Below are positions 58,884-64,000 of a stretch of 64,000 bases of DNA, one piece after another. Location of the stretch: positions 124,001 to 188,000 of the forward strand of contig CAKTTC010000004.1 in NCBI GenBank assembly GCA_934613645.1, written 5' to 3'. The position numbers and the translations under genes were made by a program. The notes under the pieces were generated by a model. That model ran no database searches and was not told the origin of the DNA. It worked only from the letters and a program-made list of their open reading frames with translations. The DNA is from an uncultured Opitutales bacterium (GTDB lineage: Bacteria; Verrucomicrobiota; Verrucomicrobiia; Opitutales; Intestinicryptomonadaceae). Position 1 is the first letter of the stretch; each line of letters opens with the position of its first letter.

Positions 58884-60143
58884 ATGAAAATCGTTTTAGC
58901 ATATTCCGGCGGGCTCGATACGTCCGTTCTCGTAAAATGGATTAAAGACCGCTTCAACGCGGAAGTCATAACGTTCGCCGCCGACGTAGGTCAGGGCGAA
59001 GAACTTTCGGGTCTTGCCGAAAAGGCGAAGGCAACGGGTGCTTCGGCGCACTACACGGTCGATTTGAAAGACGAATTCGTTTCGGACTTCATCTACCCGA
59101 TGATTCGCGCAAACGCCATCTACGAAGGCCAGTATTATCTGGGCACGTCGATAGCGCGCCCGCTTATCGCAAAAGCTCAGGTGGAAATCGCCAAGAAGGA
59201 AAATGCCGACGCCGTAGCACACGGCGCAACGGGCAAGGGCAACGACCAGTGCCGCTTCGAAATTTCCTACGCGGCTCTCGCGCCCGACTTGCAGATTATC
59301 TCCCCGTGGAGAATGGACGACTTCCGCGCCGCGTTCCCCGGCAGAAGCGAAATGATTGAATACTGCCGCAAGCACAACATCAACGTTCAGGCTTCCGCCA
59401 AGAAACCGTATTCGATGGATAGAAATATGCTCCACATCTCCTACGAGGCGGGCATTTTGGAAGACCCGTGGTTCGACCCGACCGTCCCCGAAAACAAGGA
59501 TATGTTCAAGACGACAGTTTCGCCCGAAGACGCTCCCGACCGCCCCACATACCTCGACCTCGACTTCGAAAAGGGCGACTGCGTTGCAATCAACGGCAAG
59601 AGAATGAAGCCCTCCGAAGTGTTGATGTTCCTGAATAAGGTAGGCGGCGAAAACGGCGTCGGCAGAGTCGATATTGTCGAAAACCGCTTCGTCGGAATGA
59701 AGAGCCGCGGCGTTTATGAAACCCCCGGCGGCACGATTTTGGAATTCGCCCACCGCAATATGGAAACAATTACGATGGACAGGGAAGTTATGCACCTGCG
59801 CGACCAGTTCATTCCCAAATACGCCGAACTCATCTACAACGGCTTCTGGTATGCGCCCGAACGCGAGGCGTTGCAGGCGTTTGTAGACAAGAGTCAGGAA
59901 TGCGTAACGGGAACGGTTCGCGTAAAGCTCTACAAGGGCAACATAATCTGCGTAGGCAGAAAGAGCCCCCTGAGCCTCTACGACGAAAACATCGCCAGCA
60001 TGGAAGGCGTAAAGAGCGAATACAACCAGAACGACGCCTCCGGCTTTATCCGCCTGCAGGCTTTGCGTCTGCGCCAGCGCGCCCGCAAACAGGGCGTAAG
60101 CGATGAAATATTCGCAACAAAATCGAACCTCGTTCGCCAATAG
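58884..60143 (+). CDS. argG: Argininosuccinate synthase
   Basis: 419-residue ATP-dependent synthase. The N-type PPi-loop is [19 protein letters not shown]; other marks are [35 protein letters not shown] and [11 protein letters not shown]. It ends the arginine run on this strand, and AAGGAGA precedes the ATG. ArgH (argininosuccinate lyase) is not in the window. Confidence 0.97.
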   Translation: MKIVLAYSGGLDTSVLVKWIKDRFNAEVITFAADVGQGEELSGLAEKAKATGASAHYTVDLKDEFVSDFIYPMIRANAIYEGQYYLGTSIARPLIAKAQVEIAKKENADAVAHGATGKGNDQCRFEISYAALAPDLQIISPWRMDDFRAAFPGRSEMIEYCRKHNINVQASAKKPYSMDRNMLHISYEAGILEDPWFDPTVPENKDMFKTTVSPEDAPDRPTYLDLDFEKGDCVAINGKRMKPSEVLMFLNKVGGENGVGRVDIVENRFVGMKSRGVYETPGGTILEFAHRNMETITMDREVMHLRDQFIPKYAELIYNGFWYAPEREALQAFVDKSQECVTGTVRVKLYKGNIICVGRKSPLSLYDENIASMEGVKSEYNQNDASGFIRLQALRLRQRARKQGVSDEIFATKSNLVRQ

Positions 60144-60146
60144 CAA

Positions 60147-60230
60147 ATGAATTGTTTTGCAGCCATTCTCAACCTGTTCGACAGCCGACTTCGTAGCGAA
60201 ATCGGCTCTCGGCGTTGTGGAATCTGCTAA
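60147..60230 (+). CDS. Candidate leader peptide ORF upstream of leuA
   Basis: 27-codon frame beginning MNCFAAILNLFDSRLRSE and ending RRCGIC, starting three bases after the argG stop. It contains three Leu codons, an inner hairpin (60183-60207) and, 21 bases past the stop, a terminator hairpin (60252-60280) before leuA. The layout fits transcription attenuation, but Leu enrichment is only moderate and no ribosome site is obvious. Confidence 0.3.
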   Translation: MNCFAAILNLFDSRLRSEIGSRRCGIC

Positions 60231-60251
60231 CGGTTTTTAAATTTTCATTCG

Positions 60252-60287
60252 GGCACGATTTCACATTTTGAATTCGTGCCTTTTTTT
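60252..60287 (+). terminator. Terminator or attenuator between argG and leuA
   Basis: Stem GGCACGA / TCGTGCC (loop about 15 bases) followed by seven T residues, only 20 bases before the leuA ATG. Confidence 0.7.
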
Positions 60288-60306
60288 AATTGGATTGGAT
60301 TTTTTT

Positions 60307-61974
60307 ATGAAAGATTGGACAGGCAAATACTCGAGGCGTTTCGACATAGAAATGCCCGACAGACAGTGGCCGAACAGGCATATTCAAAAAGCTCCCGTGT
60401 GGTGCAGTGTAGACTTGCGCGACGGCAATCAGGCGTTGGCAGTCCCGATGAACGTGGACGAAAAACTGAAGCTTTACAATACGCTGCTGAAAGTCGGCTT
60501 CAAGCAGATTGAAGTGGGCTTCCCCGCCGCGAGCGATACCGAGTTCCGCTTCCTGCGCAAGCTTGTCGACGAAAAACTCGTCCCCGACGGCGTCGCGGTG
60601 CAGGTGCTCACGCAGGCGCGCGAACACCTCATCAGAAAGACGTTCGAGTCTCTCGAAGGGTGCAGGGAGGCGATTGTGCACCTCTACAACAGCACGTCGC
60701 CGCTTCAGCGCAAGGTGACGTTCCATATGTCGCGCGCGGAGATAGTAGAAATTGCAAAGCAGGGCGCGAAGCTCGTGCGCGCAATGGCCGACGAAGCCGA
60801 GGCAAAGGGCACGAAAATCCGTCTGGAGTATTCGCCCGAAAGCTTCAGCGATACCGAACTCGACTTTGCCATCGACATCTGCGAGGAAGTCAAGGCAATC
60901 TGGAAGCCCACTGCCGACAACAAAATCATCATCAACCTGCCCGAGACAGTCCAGTATAGCTCGCCCAACGTCTACGCCGACCAAATCGAGTGGATGTGCC
61001 GCCATATCTCGCAGCGCGACTGCGTTGAAATAAGCCTGCACACCCACAACGACAGAGGCACGGGCGTGGCCGCTACGGAGCTTGGGCTTATGGCGGGCGC
61101 GGACAGGGTCGAGGGCACGCTCTTCGGCAACGGCGAGCGCACGGGCAATCTCGACATCGTGACAGTCGCGCTTAATATGCACGCCGAGGGCGTGGAATCG
61201 GGGCTTGATTTTTCCGACCTGCCCGCAATCAAAAGCGTCTATGAAGAGTGCACTAAAATGCGCGTTCCCCCGCGCCACCCATACGCCGGCGACTTGGTTT
61301 TCACAGCCTTCAGCGGCTCGCACCAAGACGCAATCAAAAAGGGTATGGATTTGCGCAAACGCGAACACATAGCGCATTGGGAAGTTCCGTATCTGCTCAT
61401 CGACCCCACCGACATCGGCTGCTCATACGAGGCAATCATCAGAATAAACTCGCAGAGCGGCAAGGGGGGCGTTGCGTATGTTTTGGCGGACAAATTCGGT
61501 CTCGACCTGCCCAAGGCAATGCACCAGCAGGTGGGCGATTTCGTCAACTCGGAAGCCGACAAAGAGGGCAAAGAGCTTTCGCCCGACGAAATCTACGCAA
61601 TCTTCAAAAAGGAGTTTATAGAACGCGCCGAACCGCTCAAACTTCTCTCCTACTGCGTGAATGCCGCGAGCGGCGAAAACGCCGTGGAAATTTCTGCGGA
61701 CGTTGTCTTCAAGGGCGAGCGCAAGACAATTTCGGCGGTCGGCAACGGGCCCGTCAACGCGTTTGTAAACGCGCTTGACGCTGCGGGAATAAAGAACTTC
61801 AAGCTTGTAGACTACTGCTCGCACGCAATAGGCGCAGGGTCGGCCACAAATTCGGCGGCGTATATTTGCCTTGAAACGAAATCTTCGGGCAAACGCGTGT
61901 GGGGCGTGGGGCTGCATTCCAACATTGAGCACGCCGCGCTCGACGCGCTTGTATGCGCCTACAATAGGCAATAG
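60307..61974 (+). CDS. leuA: 2-isopropylmalate synthase (long LeuA2 type)
   Basis: 555-residue Claisen condensing enzyme, first step of leucine synthesis. The TIM barrel starts VWCSVDLRDGNQALAVPM (metal Asp and RDGNQ), with VEISLHTHNDRGTGVAATELG as HxH ligands and EGTLFGNGERTGN. The C-terminal LeuA allosteric domain runs from about residue 415. LeuA2 form is typical of fungi and many bacteria, about 560 residues, longer start (MKDWTGKYSRRFDIEMPDRQ). Start at 60307 fits this. A terminator-like hairpin precedes it and another follows. Confidence 0.95.
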   Translation: MKDWTGKYSRRFDIEMPDRQWPNRHIQKAPVWCSVDLRDGNQALAVPMNVDEKLKLYNTLLKVGFKQIEVGFPAASDTEFRFLRKLVDEKLVPDGVAVQVLTQAREHLIRKTFESLEGCREAIVHLYNSTSPLQRKVTFHMSRAEIVEIAKQGAKLVRAMADEAEAKGTKIRLEYSPESFSDTELDFAIDICEEVKAIWKPTADNKIIINLPETVQYSSPNVYADQIEWMCRHISQRDCVEISLHTHNDRGTGVAATELGLMAGADRVEGTLFGNGERTGNLDIVTVALNMHAEGVESGLDFSDLPAIKSVYEECTKMRVPPRHPYAGDLVFTAFSGSHQDAIKKGMDLRKREHIAHWEVPYLLIDPTDIGCSYEAIIRINSQSGKGGVAYVLADKFGLDLPKAMHQQVGDFVNSEADKEGKELSPDEIYAIFKKEFIERAEPLKLLSYCVNAASGENAVEISADVVFKGERKTISAVGNGPVNAFVNALDAAGIKNFKLVDYCSHAIGAGSATNSAAYICLETKSSGKRVWGVGLHSNIEHAALDALVCAYNRQ

Positions 61975-61994
61975 GCGCGGATTCCCCAAAAAAC

Positions 61995-62026
61995 AAAGCG
62001 TCAGCCCCGACGGGTTGACGCTTTTT
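61995..62026 (+). terminator. Rho-independent terminator after leuA
   Basis: AAGCGTCA / TGACGCTT stem with inner CCC/GGG pairs and a T run, 20 bases after the stop. Confidence 0.85.
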
Positions 62027-62111
62027 GTTTGCCTGAATTAGGCGGAAGCAAAACGCGGCGCGGCGTGTTCGTTTTCCGCCGCGGCCGAATTGCACGCCCG
62101 CGCAGAATGCG

Positions 62112-62516
62112 TTAGTCGATGTCGATATTCGCCTCGAAAGACTCGACGTTGATTGTGAGCTTGTTCGCCATTTCGTTGGCGGAATCTTCGTCGATTTTTC
62201 TCTTGAGCAGTTCCGTGAAGAAATAGTCTTTCATCAGTTCTTCAACGGTTCTGATGTCGCTAAGCTGCCCGAAGATTTCGGCGATGAGTTTTTCGAACTT
62301 TTCCGCGCAGTCGCAATCCTTTTTGCCGCAGCAGGGCTTTGCCGAGTTGCATTTGCACGGCTTTTTCGCCGCAACAGCCTTCTTGGCGGGCGCGGCTTTC
62401 GCGGGAACTGCCTTTTTGGCAACAGGTTTTTTTGCTGCCGCCTTTACGGCGGGTTTTTTCGCCGCTTTTGCGGCTGTTGATTTTACCGGAGCTTTTTTAG
62501 ATGTCGTCTTTTTCAT
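62112..62516 (-). CDS. Lys/Ala-rich H1-like protein with a Cys cluster
   Basis: 134 residues. The first ~52 are histone-H1-like low complexity (repeated AKKP/AAKKA/PAKAA units), suggesting DNA or RNA binding. Then PCKCNSAKPCCGKKDCDCAE, a Cys cluster with six Cys in fifteen residues that could bind zinc or another metal. The acidic C-terminal ~60 residues look helical (FEKLIAEIFGQLSDIRTVEEL). H1-like tails occur in Verrucomicrobia and Chlamydiae, but the fusion with a Cys cluster is not one I recognise. It is convergent with leuA. Confidence 0.75.
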   Translation of the reverse strand: MKKTTSKKAPVKSTAAKAAKKPAVKAAAKKPVAKKAVPAKAAPAKKAVAAKKPCKCNSAKPCCGKKDCDCAEKFEKLIAEIFGQLSDIRTVEELMKDYFFTELLKRKIDEDSANEMANKLTINVESFEANIDID

Positions 62517-62668
62517 AATGTGTTGTAATTAAAGCAAATTCCGCGCGCCAATACAAGCTTTTTCTGCCCGATTGTGCCAAAAAAAACACAAAATTGTAGC
62601 CAAAGTGGGCTTCGTTTAAAAAATGTTGCGCTTTTTGGCAAAATAGTATTTGATTACTTCGGTTTTTT

Positions 62669-63799
62669 ATGAAAGTTCCACTCTTAGATTTAAAAACGCA
62701 GTATAAACCCCTGCGCGAACAAACGCGCAAATTGTTGGACGATATTTTGGACAGCCAGTATTTTATAGGCGGCCCATACGTTGCAAAACTCGAGGAGGCG
62801 GTTGCGCAATACTCGGGAACTAAGGAGGCAATCGGCGTTTCGAGCGGAACCGACGCCCTGCTTGCGTCGCTTATGGCGATAGGCATTTCGCCCTCTCCGT
62901 TCGACAACCGCGAACCCGCCGAGGTCATTCTGCCAACCTACACCTTTTTTGCAACGGCAGGCTGCGTGTGGCGCGCGGGCGCAAAGCCCGTGTTTGTGGA
63001 CATCGACAAAGATACCTACAATATCGACGCCGACGCAATCGAGGCTAAAATCACCCCGCGCACAAAGGCCATTATGCCCGTTCACCTCTACGGACAATGC
63101 GCCGAGATGGACAAAATCTGCGCGATTGCCAAAAAGCACAATCTGCACGTTATCGAAGACGGCGCGCAGGCAATAGGCGCAAAGCGCGACGGTGTCCGCG
63201 TGGGCAATTTCGGCGACTGCGGCTGCCTGAGCTTCTTCCCGTCGAAAAACCTCGGCGGCTTGGGCGACGGCGGTATGGTAATTACCAACAACACCGACCT
63301 CGCCGCAAAACTCAGGCAAATGCGCAACCACGGCATGGAACCCAAATACTACCACAAGTTCGTGGGCGGCAACTTCAGGCTCGACGCCATTCAGGCGGCG
63401 GGGCTTTTGGTAAAGCTTCCGCACCTCGACAAGTGGGGCGAGATGCGCCGCGCAAACGCCGCGCTCTACAACGAATTTTTCGCGGAGGTCGGCGAAATAA
63501 AAACGCCCGTAATTCAGCCGCGCAACTATTCCATTTTCAACCAATACATTGTTTCGGTCGAAAAGCGCGACGACGTTCTGGCGTTCCTGCGCTCTAAGGA
63601 CATAGGCTGCGAAATATACTACCCCGTTCCGCTTCACATGCAGGAGTGCTTTGCCGCGCTCGGGCACAAAGAGGGCGAATTTCCCAACGCCGAATACGCC
63701 GCGCGCCACACGATTGCCCTGCCGATTTATCCCGAACTCGAACCCGAACAAATCAAGTATGTTGCCGACACGCTCAAGGAGGCGGTCGCAAAGTTTTAG
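62669..63799 (+). CDS. DegT/DnrJ/EryC1-family aminotransferase
   Basis: 376-residue PLP enzyme of the sugar aminotransferase family, used for amino sugars of cell-surface polysaccharides. VPLLDLKTQYKPL is the family N-terminus; GVSSGTDALLASLMA is the cofactor phosphate site; PVHLYGQCAEMD and EDGAQAIGAKRDG give the Asp; SFFPSKNLGGLGDGGMV carries the PLP-binding Lys193. The C-terminal YPVPLHMQECFAALGH is typical. The sugar substrate is unknown. A membrane protein gene starts two bases after. Confidence 0.93.
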   Translation: MKVPLLDLKTQYKPLREQTRKLLDDILDSQYFIGGPYVAKLEEAVAQYSGTKEAIGVSSGTDALLASLMAIGISPSPFDNREPAEVILPTYTFFATAGCVWRAGAKPVFVDIDKDTYNIDADAIEAKITPRTKAIMPVHLYGQCAEMDKICAIAKKHNLHVIEDGAQAIGAKRDGVRVGNFGDCGCLSFFPSKNLGGLGDGGMVITNNTDLAAKLRQMRNHGMEPKYYHKFVGGNFRLDAIQAAGLLVKLPHLDKWGEMRRANAALYNEFFAEVGEIKTPVIQPRNYSIFNQYIVSVEKRDDVLAFLRSKDIGCEIYYPVPLHMQECFAALGHKEGEFPNAEYAARHTIALPIYPELEPEQIKYVADTLKEAVAKF

Positions 63800-63801
63800 A
63801 T

Positions 63802-64000
63802 ATGAATGTAAAAGACATTATAATGACCATTTTCGAGGTCGGAATGATTGTCATTCCGCTGGCGTTGGGCATAGTGTTCACGTTCAGGTCGAAGGCGTCG
63901 TATTCGGACAAATTCGACAACTCCAAGCTGCGTTTTTGGGGCATTTCAAAGCGCAAATACACGGCGGCGGGCAGAATCTTCGGCGTGTTCTGCTTCGGCG
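63802..64000 (+). CDS. Membrane protein, N-terminal 66 residues (continues beyond window)
   Basis: Open to the window end. MNVKDIIMTIFEVGMIVIPLALGIVFTF is a hydrophobic helix, then a polar segment (RSKASYSDKFDNSKLRFWGISKRKYTAAG) and the start of another hydrophobic segment (IFGVFCFG). Two bases after the DegT gene, so probably the same transcript. Too short to identify. Confidence 0.6.
   Translation, partial: MNVKDIIMTIFEVGMIVIPLALGIVFTFRSKASYSDKFDNSKLRFWGISKRKYTAAGRIFGVFCFG

Noticed and set aside
58896..60146. 416-codon minus-strand frame opposite argG
   Set aside because: It mirrors argG over its whole length; composition is unlike a protein and argG is unambiguous.

Overview
This 64 kb window looks like the chromosome of a Gram-negative bacterium. 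BamA, an OmpH/Skp-type chaperone, LptB and type II secretion pseudopilins point to an outer membrane. A Verrucomicrobiota (Opitutae-like) or related PVC host is my inference, from the combination of a Tat-exported Gfo/Idh/MocA oxidoreductase, a secreted discoidin-like protein, GH43, HPr kinase, an H1-like Lys/Ala-rich protein and the GC-rich coding style. I saw no rRNA, tRNA, CRISPR array or transposase gene. Almost all the DNA is dense core housekeeping sequence.

Layout. 0-7.3 kb: end of cysS, ispH, five type II secretion pseudopilin genes (G,H,I,J,K), then metX-metW-clpP. 7.5-10.7 kb (minus): RluA-family synthase, ubiE/menG and a zinc-finger-less ClpX-like unfoldase. 10.9-12.6 kb: HU-like protein and hisS. 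12.7-20.4 kb: secreted GH43 (minus) divergent from a carbohydrate/redox group (sugar isomerase-like, DoxX-like, Tat-Gfo/Idh/MocA, discoidin-like), an unknown secreted protein, then rubredoxin plus flavodiiron protein. 21-31 kb: STAS protein, rplY-pth-rpsF-ssb-rplI-dnaB, bamA-ompH-lptB-hprK. 31-37.8 kb: metH, rodA, rng. 38.8-41.5 kb: HAD phosphatase (minus) and an AAA+ regulator that has lost the sigma-54 contact motif. 41.6-45.4 kb: a small phage-like cassette (coiled-coil/lectin tail-fibre-like protein, small acidic protein, holin-like membrane protein) embedded in repeats. 45.7-54 kb: miaB (minus), a carboxyltransferase, rpmF-plsX-fabH, an SBF-type transporter, rplM-rpsI. 53.5-62 kb: argCJBDF, argG and leuA. 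62-64 kb: H1-like Cys-cluster protein (minus), DegT aminotransferase, start of a membrane protein.

The most unusual signal is non-coding. At least eleven copies of a ~67-base hairpin element (family A) and several companion modules (B, C, D, E) fill the gaps at gene 3' ends, mainly between convergent genes (7.35-7.55, 20.45-21.12, 37.78-38.84, 45.53-45.71 kb), with related pieces around the phage-like cassette. The inner stems change in a compensatory way between copies, units fuse head to tail, 3' tails are left as truncated copies, and repeat sequence runs into the ends of clpP and of the RluA-family gene. This looks like a modular mobile palindromic repeat system; I did not recognise it as a named family.
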